Positions 8,452-16,335 of a DNA stretch of 63,909 bases are shown piece after piece. The notes below the pieces were generated by a model that made no database searches, had not been told where the DNA came from, and worked only from the letters and a program-made list of their open reading frames with translations. Each line of letters starts with the position of its first letter. The stretch's first letter is position 1. Both the position numbers and the translations under genes were made by a program. This stretch comes from Magnetococcales bacterium (GTDB lineage Bacteria > Pseudomonadota > Magnetococcia > Magnetococcales > Magnetaquicoccaceae), in NCBI GenBank assembly GCA_011089965.1, contig JAANAU010000019.1, positions 1 to 63,909 of the forward strand. The letters are read 5' to 3'.

Positions 8452-8646
8452 TTATTCCCCGTATTGCCTGCATTCGTTGTTGGTTGCGCGCCGTGCGGAA
8501 ATGATGCGGATATTTTTGCCACGGTAGGTGTACACAACAACCAATATGCGACCGTGGGCATCAATTCCATACTGGATATTGTGCTGTCAAATGTACATAC
8601 AGTCAAGCGGATCATTTCCTTGACGGCTGGCAATCACGTGCTTCAT
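8452..8646 (-). pseudogene. brnT: BrnT toxin remnant with in-frame stop
   Basis: Codons before the stop at 8452 read YGIDAHGRILVVVYTYRG, then IRIISARRAT and QYGE. This is the C-terminal half of BrnT, with the conserved V-x-Y-T-x-R-G and I-R-I-I-S-A-R-x-A motifs. Reading backwards, the frame hits a TGA at 8587-8589; beyond it is only a short open stretch from an ATG at 8646. The normal N-terminal F-E-W-D/K-x-x-x-N-x-x-K-H region is absent. The toxin is therefore truncated and probably inactive. Confidence 0.75.
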
Positions 8647-8816
8647 GTGGTTATACCGAGATGAAACAGGAATTTCTCAAGATGGAAATTGCCAGGGAGT
8701 ACATGACTCGATGAGATGAAGGAATCCCGAGAGATTAAACACAGATGCAAATTATCAGATGGATCCTGGTCCAGGATGGTTTGCGTGCGGAAGAAAGTGT
8801 TGTGCGGAAGAAAAGA

Positions 8817-8833
8817 TGGTGCCGAGAGTCGGA
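8817..8833 (+). repeat. Proximal att-like repeat (tRNA-Leu 3' end)
   Basis: This 17-nt stretch is the 3' end of the tRNA-Leu gene and is identical to 8020-8036. Together they bound an ~800-bp islet carrying brnA, the brnT remnant and a DUF1640-like fragment. No integrase lies between them. Confidence 0.75.
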
Positions 8834-8903
8834 ATCGAACCGACACGATATCACTATCGCCAGATTTTGAGTCTGGTGCGTCTACCAGTTCCGCCACCTC
8901 GGC
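8817..8903 (-). tRNA. tRNA-Leu (anticodon CAA)
   Basis: Read on the minus strand, GCCGAGG pairs with the 3' acceptor strand ending CTCTCGGC-A-CCA. The D arm has GGTAGACGC. The anticodon stem CCAGA/TCTGG encloses CTCAAAA, giving anticodon CAA. A long variable arm (CGATAGTGATATCG) marks a class II tRNA, and the T arm GTCGGTTCGATTCCGAC is canonical. The CCA end is encoded. The 3' end is duplicated at 8020, so it served as an integration site. Confidence 0.96.
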
Positions 8904-8952
8904 ATTGATTGGGAATACTACCACACGACTGGTTTCTGTGTCAACAGGAAAT

Positions 8953-9801
8953 TTATGGCAGTTGCAGCCGGGTCAGCAGTTCCAGCCAGTGATCGGCCCA
9001 GCAACAGGCGTGATCAAACTCGGGCACAAGATGGGTCTGGAGAGGGGTGGTGGCGGGCAGGCGGTTCAGATAGGCGCGGGTGACGGTTTCCGGGACTTGT
9101 TGATCGCGCCCTCCCATGAAATGGATCTGATGGGTGGAGGCCAGCCGGTCGATGACCTGGGTCGGGTTGAGTGACTCTGGCATGGGGGAGACACCATGGT
9201 GTCGGGTCCAGGTTTCCAGATCCAGATTGGCGGCAATGGTGATCCACCAGGCGACATCCTGCCGGTTGGCAGCCAGCAGGGCGGCGATCACCCCGCCACC
9301 CGAATAGCCGATCAATCCAATCTGTTGGGCGTCCACCTGTTGTTTGATCTGGTCGATGGCCGTGCTGATTGCCGTGACCACCTCCGGGGCATAGCGATGG
9401 GTGGACCAGTATTGGGGCGGACACCCGGCTGTGATCCCGCCCACCAGTTGACAGGGACGGCTGAGATAGAGTGCAGTCGGGGCCGGATCCCGGATCATCA
9501 TGGTCAAGACCGGTGAGTCGGTCGGGGTGGGGTCCGGGGAGAGGGTGGTGCGATTGCTCCAGGCCAGACCATCCCCTTCCAGATAGATGCGCAATATCCG
9601 GACCTCGGTTTCCGGGTTGCGCAAGAATCCGGTCAATTGAAACGGTCCGGCAGAGAGGGTGATTTTCTGAAGTTGGTGTTGTGCGGCCAAGGCCAGCAGA
9701 CGTTCCGTCGGAGAGGACCAGAAGCCTGCACACGCGGCGAGGGTACACAATAAAAAACCCGAAGAGAGGAGCAACCTCCCTTCGGGTCGAAGTCGCAGCA
9801 T
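8953..9801 (-). CDS. Alpha/beta-hydrolase-like lipoprotein
   Basis: A 282-residue exported protein. The lipoprotein signal is residues 1-24 (basic MLRLRPEGR, hydrophobic core, lipobox LAAC). The catalytic domain has the nucleophile elbow GYSGGG, a possible acid in MGGRDQQVP and a histidine in EFDHACCW. Eight or so cysteines suggest disulfides, fitting an envelope location. The substrate is unknown. Its first codons coincide with an intrinsic terminator that ends the upstream gene, so its own transcription must start inside or beyond that hairpin, or depend on read-through. Confidence 0.75.
   Translation of the reverse strand: MLRLRPEGRLLLSSGFLLCTLAACAGFWSSPTERLLALAAQHQLQKITLSAGPFQLTGFLRNPETEVRILRIYLEGDGLAWSNRTTLSPDPTPTDSPVLTMMIRDPAPTALYLSRPCQLVGGITAGCPPQYWSTHRYAPEVVTAISTAIDQIKQQVDAQQIGLIGYSGGGVIAALLAANRQDVAWWITIAANLDLETWTRHHGVSPMPESLNPTQVIDRLASTHQIHFMGGRDQQVPETVTRAYLNRLPATTPLQTHLVPEFDHACCWADHWLELLTRLQLP
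9750..9787 (-). terminator. Intrinsic terminator of the beta-barrel gene, inside the next ORF
   Basis: On the minus strand ACCCGAAGGGAGG and CCTCTCTTCGGGT form a strong stem with a short loop, followed by a T-rich run (TTTTTTA). It lies ~35-65 nt past the stop of the beta-barrel gene but within codons ~5-17 of the lipoprotein gene that follows. Confidence 0.8.
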
Positions 9802-9817
9802 GTTGCGGCAAACAGGA

Positions 9818-10888
9818 TCAGAAGCTGTACTTCAGGTTGCCCATGAAGCCGTACTGTGAATAGTTGTCCAGGCCCACGATGGTGCTGGTTTGCAGTTCGC
9901 CGGTCAGGTTGTTCTGGATGGCGATGCGCACACCGGCTCCGAGTTGTGCGCCCGTGGGGTCATAGGTGCCGGGGTTGGCCTTGTAGACCAGATCCTGCTG
10001 GAAAGTGGCATTGATGTAGGGGTGATACTGTCCGAAACGATAGCCTGCTTCGGCACCAAGATGGACCTGGGCAAAGCTGATGTCGTTCTGGACCACGGCA
10101 CCATGGGCTTCTATATCGTCTTTGGTATACAGATAGCCCAGATTGAAGCTGATGTCCCAGTTCGGGTCGTCATTGAAGGCAGTGAGATTGGCGGATCCGA
10201 ACCAGCGGCTGGTATCGTAGCTCGCGGCGGCGGCTGGTTCATCATTTACCCACGAGTGACCCAGCGTGGCATCCAGGGTCAGATAGTCGGTCAGCATCAT
10301 GGCCATGTAGGGAGCAACGGTATAGACCGAGGTATCCATGTTGCCACCCGGATTTTGCAGGTCAATCCACTGCCCGGTCATGGCCAGACCCACGGCCAGC
10401 CCTTCCCGCACCACCCGGTCCGCACCCAGGGCAATGGTGTGGAGGTCGGTTTCGTTCAAGGCGTTGTCGTCATTGGTGTTGGTGTAGTCATAGTTGACCC
10501 ACAAGCCCGTGCCAGAGCTGCCAGCCGAACCGGCGGAGAGACCAGATCCGAACTGGGTGAGAGCCGAGGTGTTGGTGCCGCCGATCGCTTTTCTCAGGCC
10601 ACGGACTGCACTGACCGCCTGTTTGCCGATGACGGTCACGTTTTGGATGACCGAGGTCCGTTGTTGCACGGTCTTTTCGTCATCGCATTTGGCAGAGGTT
10701 CTGGTCCACTGTTGGCTGCTGCTTTCTGAGCTGAGATAACGGGTTTCGATGTAGCCGTATTGGCAGCGGGATTGCTGGCTGGACTGGTATTCGGGATAGG
10801 GATATTCCGGCGTGGCATGGGCGGAATGGATCGGCATGGCTGCCAGAGAGAGCAGAGAGGCGCTGAACAGATACGAGAGTTTTTTCAT
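9818..10888 (-). CDS. Outer-membrane beta-barrel protein (autotransporter-barrel-like)
   Basis: A 356-residue protein with a Sec signal (MKKLSYLFSASLLSLAAMPIHSAHA). A short N-terminal region has two cysteines. From residue ~120 to the end there are alternating amphipathic beta strands (for example LWVNYDYTNTNDD, YMAMMLTDYLTLDATLGHSWV, LGAEAGYRFGQYHPYINATF) and a terminal strand ending in phenylalanine (GNLKYSF), the mark for BamA-dependent insertion. This fits an autotransporter-type barrel with almost no passenger, so it may be a porin-like barrel rather than a secretion device. The gene has its own terminator and about 140 nt of upstream promoter space. Confidence 0.75.
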   Translation of the reverse strand: MKKLSYLFSASLLSLAAMPIHSAHATPEYPYPEYQSSQQSRCQYGYIETRYLSSESSSQQWTRTSAKCDDEKTVQQRTSVIQNVTVIGKQAVSAVRGLRKAIGGTNTSALTQFGSGLSAGSAGSSGTGLWVNYDYTNTNDDNALNETDLHTIALGADRVVREGLAVGLAMTGQWIDLQNPGGNMDTSVYTVAPYMAMMLTDYLTLDATLGHSWVNDEPAAAASYDTSRWFGSANLTAFNDDPNWDISFNLGYLYTKDDIEAHGAVVQNDISFAQVHLGAEAGYRFGQYHPYINATFQQDLVYKANPGTYDPTGAQLGAGVRIAIQNNLTGELQTSTIVGLDNYSQYGFMGNLKYSF

Positions 10889-11031
10889 GAGGGTCGATCC
10901 TTGGTGCTGTTGAGTAAGTTTTCGTTAATATTATTGAGTTTTTCAGAAGAGCAGGTCATGTACCTTGCCATCTGAGCCAGGTGTTGTCAAGCGGATTGTG
11001 GGGGATGTGACCAGAAAGGGTTTCCGAAGAA

Positions 11032-11583
11032 CTACTCTTTCCATTTGATGCTGCATCCCATGGTGGTGTTTTGCTGGGCAGAGACCGGATGGCCTGCGAG
11101 CAGGGCGAGAATAGCCTCTTTCAACTCCTCTTTGCGTACGGCAGCCGGGTTGCGGGGGCTGTCGTCCAGTCGTCCGCGATAACGCAGTTTGCGTTCCTGG
11201 TCGTAGACGAAGAAATCCGGGGTGCAGACCGCACCATAATCCTTGGCCGTCTGTTGGGTTTCGTCATAGAGATAGTCGAAGGTGTACCCTTTCTTGCGGG
11301 CGCGGGCTTGCATATTGACAAAACTGTCTTCCGGGTAGTTGGTGGGATCATTGCTGCTAATGCCCACAAAACTGACCTTTTTGGTGGCCATCTCTCTGGC
11401 CAAAGCAATGAGGCGATCTTCGATGGCCTGGACATAGGGGCAGTGGTTGCAAATGAACATGACCACCAAGATCGGACTCTCCTGATAGTCGGCCAGGGTG
11501 TGTCTTTTGCCATCCACGCCAAGCAAAGCGAAGTCCGGTGCGGACGCACCCAGTTCTCCGGGAGGTGAATGCAACAAAACCAT
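11032..11583 (-). CDS. Thioredoxin-like/AhpC-TSA family protein
   Basis: A 183-residue thiol-disulfide or peroxiredoxin-like protein. The redox site is FICNHCPYV (C-x-x-C), followed by the peroxiredoxin-style segments VGISSNDPTNYPEDS and GAVCTPDFFVYD with the cis-proline. This group (redoxins with CNHCPYV) is widespread and poorly characterised. No signal peptide is seen, so it is cytoplasmic. The start at 11583 has GGGAG 8 nt upstream; the longer frame upstream is not supported. It lies 68 nt after the stop-proximal end of epmA on the same strand. Confidence 0.85.
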   Translation of the reverse strand: MVLLHSPPGELGASAPDFALLGVDGKRHTLADYQESPILVVMFICNHCPYVQAIEDRLIALAREMATKKVSFVGISSNDPTNYPEDSFVNMQARARKKGYTFDYLYDETQQTAKDYGAVCTPDFFVYDQERKLRYRGRLDDSPRNPAAVRKEELKEAILALLAGHPVSAQQNTTMGCSIKWKE

Positions 11584-11651
11584 GTGAAAATCTCCCAATT
11601 CATGACCGTGTAAGATGACGCTGATGCGCGTGGGCAAGGGCAATGCAAATA

Positions 11652-12602
11652 TCATGCACGATCATACGGGAAGGCCAAAGTCTCTGCGATGTCGGTGGCA
11701 CCCATGGCCAGCATGATCAAACGATCCACCCCCAACGCAGCTCCGGCGCACATGGGTATCCCGGCGTGCAGAGCGGCCAGAAACCAGGGATCCACGGGAA
11801 GTTTGGGCTTGCCCAGCAGATGGCGCTGGTGGTTGGCGTGTTCAAGGCGACAGGCCTGTTCGGCGGCGTCGGTCAACTCCTGATAGCCGTTGACCAGTTC
11901 GATCCCATGGACATAGAGTTCAAAGCGCAAGGCCGTGGGAGGTGGACCAGGGTCGATTTGGGCCATGGCTGCCCGTTCGGCTGGAAAATGGGTCAACAGC
12001 ACCATGCCCCCGGTGGTCTGGAATCCGGGTTCGACGGTTTCGGTCAGGAGCAGATCCAGCATCTCCATCCGCTTCAGATCCGGCGGGCTGGAGTCAGGCA
12101 GGGCGGTGCGCAGTTCGGAATCGCTGGCCAGAAACGGATCCAGCCCTGTGAAGTGGCGGAAGGCAGCAGCAAAGCTGAAGGTGGTGACCGGCATGGCACC
12201 CAGGATCTCTTGGACCAGTTGCGTGGTTTCGTGCATCAGGTCGTGCAACTGCCAGCCGGGCTGATACCATTCCAGCATGGTGAATTCCGGATTGTGCAGG
12301 CGTCCATATTCGGCAGCCCGGAAGGCGCGCGTGATCTGAAAGATGGGACCGGATCCGGCAGCCAGCAGCCGTTTCATGGCGGTTTCCGGGGAGGTGGAGA
12401 GGTGCCATCCCTGACATGTCAGAGGATCGATGGCCTCATCGGGTGCTGCATGGCGGCTGAGAATGGGGGTCTCCACCTCCAGAACCTGGCGTTTGGCAAA
12501 AAAGGTGCGAATGGCGTGCAGGGTGCGGGCACGCGCGGCCAGCCCGTGGGGTCTGGCCGCAGGTCGCCAGAGATCCGGATCAATCCTTGGCGCGTTCGAC
12601 AT
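11652..12602 (-). CDS. epmA: Elongation factor P--(R)-beta-lysine ligase
   Basis: A 316-residue class II lysyl-tRNA-synthetase-like enzyme without the anticodon-binding OB fold, the hallmark of EpmA (PoxA/GenX). Motif 2 is seen as FRAAEYGRLHNPEFTMLEWY and motif 3 as GAALGVDRLIMLAMG. It ligates beta-lysine, made by EpmB, to a lysine of EF-P. It overlaps the efp stop by 23 nt on the same strand, and epmB is divergent next door, so the whole modification module is present except the hydroxylase EpmC, which is not needed for activity. Confidence 0.95.
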   Translation of the reverse strand: MSNAPRIDPDLWRPAARPHGLAARARTLHAIRTFFAKRQVLEVETPILSRHAAPDEAIDPLTCQGWHLSTSPETAMKRLLAAGSGPIFQITRAFRAAEYGRLHNPEFTMLEWYQPGWQLHDLMHETTQLVQEILGAMPVTTFSFAAAFRHFTGLDPFLASDSELRTALPDSSPPDLKRMEMLDLLLTETVEPGFQTTGGMVLLTHFPAERAAMAQIDPGPPPTALRFELYVHGIELVNGYQELTDAAEQACRLEHANHQRHLLGKPKLPVDPWFLAALHAGIPMCAGAALGVDRLIMLAMGATDIAETLAFPYDRA

Positions 12603-13152
12603 ACTGTCCGGTCCGGGTATCGACGCGGATCCGTTCCCCTTCGTTGATGAACAGGGGCACCTTGACCTCGGCTCCGGTCTCCAGGGTGGCGGGTTTGGTG
12701 GCGCCGGTGACCGTATCTCCCTTCATGCCGGGATCGCACTTGGTGATGGTCAGGATCACAAAAGGGGGGGGCATGACGGCAATGGCGCGATTCTTCCAGA
12801 GGGTGACCATATAGGTCTCCTGCTCCTTGAGCCAGAGACGGGCTTCACCGACCTGTTTTTCGTCCAGTGCGGATTGCTCATAGCTGGCCGGGTCCATGAA
12901 GTGCCAGAATTCGCCGTCAAGATAGAGAAACTGCATCTCCTTGTCGATCACATCCGCCTTGACGACGTTTTCGCTGGACTTGAAGGTGCGTTCGATCACC
13001 CGGCCATCGATCAGGTTTTTGATTTTGATTTTGGTGAATGCCTGGCCTTTGCCGGGTTTGACGAATTGGGCATCCACGATGATCCAGGGCAACTCGTCGA
13101 TCTCGACCCGGGTGCCCTGACGCAGTTGATTATGGTTCAGCATATCGCTCAT
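12580..13152 (-). CDS. efp: Translation elongation factor P
   Basis: A 190-residue EF-P with the three beta-barrel domains. The loop VKPGKGQAF places the modified lysine at residue 35. The family landmarks ERTFKSSENV, MQFLYLDGEFWHFMD and a C-terminal GERIRVDTRTGQYVERAKD are present. EF-P rescues ribosomes stalled at polyproline; several proline-rich proteins in this window (the HlyD extension at 31 kb, the OmpA-like spacer) would be clients. The start at 13152 has AAGGAAA upstream and gives a normal length. Its N-terminus (MSDMLNHNQLRQG) differs from the common start of other EF-Ps. It is only 43 nt from the divergent epmB start. Confidence 0.95.
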   Translation of the reverse strand: MSDMLNHNQLRQGTRVEIDELPWIIVDAQFVKPGKGQAFTKIKIKNLIDGRVIERTFKSSENVVKADVIDKEMQFLYLDGEFWHFMDPASYEQSALDEKQVGEARLWLKEQETYMVTLWKNRAIAVMPPPFVILTITKCDPGMKGDTVTGATKPATLETGAEVKVPLFINEGERIRVDTRTGQYVERAKD

Positions 13153-13195
13153 GGGACGACAATTTCCTTGCAGTGGGTTCATGAAGGGATGAAGC

Positions 13196-14188
13196 ATGGG
13201 TTCCAATCCCCAGTATAGCGCAATTGCCGCGCAAACACACCCTGTCCCTCACGCTTTGGCAGCGTGTTTGGCGCAACTTTCTGCCGCAGCCCGGGAGGCC
13301 GAGCGTCAATTCCCCATGCGTCTGCCGTCTGCCTTGGCACAACGCATCCCGTGGCGTGACGATGATCCGTTGACGCGTCAATTTCTCCCTTCCGGCGAGG
13401 AGTTGCTGGGAGCGCCCGGAGACTCCCTGGATCCTTTGAACGAACGTCAGGCCATGATTCTGCCGGGTCTGATCGGCAAGTATGCCGGACGTGTGTTGTT
13501 GAAAGTGACGGAGCAGTGCGCGGTCCATTGCCGTTTCTGTTTCCGGCGTCACAGTCGAGACGTTGCCATGCCGCAGAAACCGCGCCTGTGGAGACCGATC
13601 ATGGATTGGATTGCGCAGGATTCAACGTTGCACGAGGTGATTCTGTCGGGCGGCGACCCTTTGACCTGGTCGGATCGTCGTTTGGGTCGGTTGATACAGG
13701 CCTTGGCCGCATTGGCGCATGTCACACGATTGCGGGTGCATACGCGCATGCCGGTCGTGACTCCGGAGCGGATCACACCTGCTTTGCTTGCCACGTTGCG
13801 TGGTTCACGGCTGACGCCATGGGTCGTGGTGCATGTCAATCATCGTCAGGAGTTGGATCAACAGGCCGTGAAAGCCTTGGGGCGACTGGTGGACGGGGGG
13901 GTGCCGGTGCTGAGTCAGTCGGTCTTGCTGCGCGGGGTGAATGACGATTTGGCAACTCTGGTAAGTCTGTTCGGATTTTTGATTGATTTGCGAATTATTC
14001 CTTATTATCTTCACATGTTGGATCCGGTGATCGGGACTGCCCATTTTCGGGTGGCGGAACAGGCGGCGCAGGAGTTGATGATGGGGTTGCAGGTTCGTCT
14101 GCCCGGGTATGCTGTGCCCCGTCTGGTGCGGGAAGATCCGGAATTTCCATACAAAAGGTGGCTTGTACAGCAGAATGGGATTGGGTGA
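13196..14188 (+). CDS. epmB: EF-P lysine 2,3-aminomutase (beta-lysylation enzyme)
   Basis: A 330-residue radical-SAM enzyme. The cluster motif is CAVHCRFCFRR (C-x3-C-x2-C), followed by ILSGGDPLT and the LRVHTRMPVVTPERIT segment of lysine 2,3-aminomutases. It converts lysine to (R)-beta-lysine, using a second SAM-bound [4Fe-4S] cluster and PLP; the PLP lysine would be in the C-terminal part. Length fits EpmB rather than the longer catabolic KamA, and the neighbouring efp and epmA settle the role. Its 3' end overlaps the tail of the convergent XRE gene by 194 nt. Confidence 0.95.
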   Translation: MGSNPQYSAIAAQTHPVPHALAACLAQLSAAAREAERQFPMRLPSALAQRIPWRDDDPLTRQFLPSGEELLGAPGDSLDPLNERQAMILPGLIGKYAGRVLLKVTEQCAVHCRFCFRRHSRDVAMPQKPRLWRPIMDWIAQDSTLHEVILSGGDPLTWSDRRLGRLIQALAALAHVTRLRVHTRMPVVTPERITPALLATLRGSRLTPWVVVHVNHRQELDQQAVKALGRLVDGGVPVLSQSVLLRGVNDDLATLVSLFGFLIDLRIIPYYLHMLDPVIGTAHFRVAEQAAQELMMGLQVRLPGYAVPRLVREDPEFPYKRWLVQQNGIG

Positions 14189-14618
14189 TCGGTTCGTTGG
14201 TGTCTGATTCCGAACGTGGCATGCGGATGCGTTTGCGTTCTCTGAGGCGTCGGATCTGGCGACGCAGGGTGACCAAGGATTGCAGAATGCTTTCGAGATT
14301 TTTCTCCATGGCATTCAGTTGCGGGATCAGTCCCCCTTCCGGAAAGTTTGCATTCATCGTGCCGGAGGTCTCCAGATTCTTGTCAGGCAGCATCTCACCC
14401 TCTCCGGTCTGCAACCAGACCGGGTTGACGTGGCAGGCCAAGGCGATTTCCACGGTTCGGCGTGAGCTTCGGAAACAGCCGGATTCCAGTTTGTGAATGG
14501 CAGTTTGAGTAATGCCGACCCGTTCGGCCAGGGCGCTTTGAGTGAGACTGGCATATTGACGCGCAGTACGGAATCGGTTGGCAAATTCCATTTTTTTGTT
14601 TTTGACGATATCGCTCAT
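13995..14618 (-). CDS. XRE-family regulator with long low-complexity tail
   Basis: A 207-residue protein. Residues ~10-70 form a Cro/cI helix-turn-helix (ARQYASLTQSALAERVGITQTAIHKLESG). A predicted helical stretch (LIPQLNAMEKNLESILQSLVTLRRQIRRLRERKRIR) likely dimerises. The last ~65 residues, rich in Pro/Ser/Thr, are read antisense to the 3' end of epmB, so this tail may be a read-through extension after loss of an earlier stop. It is divergent from a second XRE gene across 140 nt that must contain both promoters and probably shared operators. Confidence 0.75.
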   Translation of the reverse strand: MSDIVKNKKMEFANRFRTARQYASLTQSALAERVGITQTAIHKLESGCFRSSRRTVEIALACHVNPVWLQTGEGEMLPDKNLETSGTMNANFPEGGLIPQLNAMEKNLESILQSLVTLRRQIRRLRERKRIRMPRSESDTNEPITQSHSAVQATFCMEIPDLPAPDGAQHTRADEPATPSSTPAPPVPPPENGQSRSPDPTCEDNKE

Positions 14619-14758
14619 GCAGCACCTGAAAATTCTGGGTTGATGCGGTCTGCAATTGGATAGCATAAACAACTTGCTGAATCAATGAAAATGGTGTACC
14701 TTGATACGAAGTAATAAATTGAGGACACTAGCCACAATAATTTCCGAAAAATAAAGCG

Positions 14759-15778
14759 ATGATGCAAAAATCCACAAATGGTGCCAGCGTGCGGTTGAAA
14801 ACGTTGCGCAAGGAGTTGGATCTGACCCAGCAGGAGCTGTCGGATCGGATCGGAGTCAGCCGCGCCTATATTGCCGATGTCGAGGCAGGCCGGAAGGAAC
14901 CGTCGCGCAACTTCATCCTGAAAATGTCTGAACGTATGCAGATTTCCGGGGATTGGTTGCTCTCTGGTGCGGGTGAGATGTTTTTGGATGGGGCGGTGGG
15001 CACGGTACGGGATCGGTTGGTCAGCATCCTGGCAGTCACGGATCGGGATGTGGATGGATGGTTTCAGATGTTGCAGGTTGAGCATAAAGGGTTTGGCGAG
15101 CTGAGTATCGAATCCGGCCTTTGGGATCCGTTCCTGCTGACGCGCGTCAAACGGTTGGAGGGGTTGCGGGAAGAGTGGTTGCTGCGTGGTGAGGGCACCC
15201 CGTTTTCAGGTGGACGGGTGCGCAGCGACAGCGAAGCATTGGCGCGTCTTGAACAGCTTCTGGCCACGGCTGCGGGATGGCATATCTATCTGGTCACGGA
15301 TCGGGAACTGTTTTGTGTGGTGTTGATTGCTCCCGGCTGGTCGGATCCGGAAGAAGAGCCGTCCTATGAGTACACGATACTGGAAGTGATTGGTGGGGCT
15401 GTGGGACGGCGTACCCTGGGTGCGGTGCGGGGATTGTTGGGCCGTTATGCCCTGTATGTGCTGGTGATCTCTGCCGATGGATTGCAACGACTCGTCAATG
15501 GTCGCATGGGGATTCGCGAGTTCGTCGGACGGGGGCGGACCCATGCCCCTTTGGATGGCGCGGTCAAGATCGAGCTGGCTGCCCAGATGGATGAGTGGAT
15601 TCCTGAGTCTGTGGACCGCATTGACTTGTTGGAGTTGGAGAAGGTGTGTGGTCAGGCAGCTGAGGATCCCCGTTCCGCCCGTGTGCTCTATTGGTTGTCG
15701 AGCTGGTTGCCCCGCGCCACTGCCGAAGAGCGCATTTATCTCGAAGGGTTATTGAGACGCAATTTCCCTGAGTATTAG
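14759..15778 (+). CDS. XRE-family regulator with large C-terminal domain
   Basis: A 339-residue protein. The N-terminal ~65 residues are a helix-turn-helix (LRKELDLTQQELSDRIGVSRAYIADVEAGRKEPS). Residues ~66-85 (ISGDWLLSGAGEMF) match phage-repressor-like XRE proteins. The remaining ~240 residues contain no motif I recognise: an alpha/beta-looking core and an acidic C-terminus. It is not a LexA/CI-type peptidase, since no Ser-Lys dyad is evident. Upstream, GTACC-TT-GATAC (14696-14707) is a near palindrome and a candidate operator shared with the divergent XRE gene. Confidence 0.8.
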   Translation: MMQKSTNGASVRLKTLRKELDLTQQELSDRIGVSRAYIADVEAGRKEPSRNFILKMSERMQISGDWLLSGAGEMFLDGAVGTVRDRLVSILAVTDRDVDGWFQMLQVEHKGFGELSIESGLWDPFLLTRVKRLEGLREEWLLRGEGTPFSGGRVRSDSEALARLEQLLATAAGWHIYLVTDRELFCVVLIAPGWSDPEEEPSYEYTILEVIGGAVGRRTLGAVRGLLGRYALYVLVISADGLQRLVNGRMGIREFVGRGRTHAPLDGAVKIELAAQMDEWIPESVDRIDLLELEKVCGQAAEDPRSARVLYWLSSWLPRATAEERIYLEGLLRRNFPEY

Positions 15779-15974
15779 TTATCTGAATAGCTTAAGACAT
15801 CAGAATGGGTGGAGGCAAAAAAATGCAGAGATAAAAAAAATTTGCTTGTTTCTCGTTTGTCTCCTCCGTATCGTATCACCAAGAGGGGATAAGCAGGGGG
15901 GGACGGTGGCCGTTTGACTCTCTTATCCTAATCAAATAGCTGCGGTCCAGATGGGTTATCGGGAGTGGAAGAGT

Positions 15975-16187
15975 ATGTCGCAAACGGTTCGTGGTACGGT
16001 CAAGTGGTTCAACAATTCCAAGGGTTTTGGTTTTTTGGCACCGGAAGATGGCAGTGAAGATGTGTTTGTCCACTTCTCCGCCATCAAGGCCGATGGTTTC
16101 AAATCCCTGGAAGAGGGGCAGAAGGTGAAGTTCGAGGTGGTGCGGGGACAAAAAGGGTTGCAGGCCGCGAACGTCGAACCGATCTGA
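15975..16187 (+). CDS. Cold-shock domain protein (CspA family)
   Basis: A 70-residue single-domain RNA/DNA chaperone. RNP1 is KGFGFLAP and RNP2 is DVFVHFSAI, both intact. The start at 15975 gives the standard GTVKWFN beginning and has GGGAG upstream; an 8-codon in-frame extension is rejected. The ~195-nt stretch 15779-15974 is non-coding and A/T-rich, consistent with the long leader that regulates many csp mRNAs. A strong terminator follows. Confidence 0.96.
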   Translation: MSQTVRGTVKWFNNSKGFGFLAPEDGSEDVFVHFSAIKADGFKSLEEGQKVKFEVVRGQKGLQAANVEPI

Positions 16188-16218
16188 TCGGTTGACTTGT
16201 GGAGTTGTGAGGAAAAAC

Positions 16219-16256
16219 AGCCCGGCGCAGGTTGACGCGCCGGGCTGTTTTTTTTG
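16219..16256 (+). terminator. Intrinsic terminator of the cold-shock gene
   Basis: AGCCCGGCGC pairs with GCGCCGGGCT over an 8-nt loop, followed by a G and an eight-T run. Confidence 0.93.
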
Positions 16257-16335
16257 GTTGAGAGTCTGGGTTGGGCAGAACCGGTGGTGCATTTCTGACT
16301 TGTCGACAACAGGGATTTGACTGAAGATTGTGTCA

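Noticed and set aside
8448-8633. Extended 146-codon reading of brnA
   Set aside because: The extension is a shadow of the brnT remnant in another frame; BrnA normally starts near MKKEYDF.
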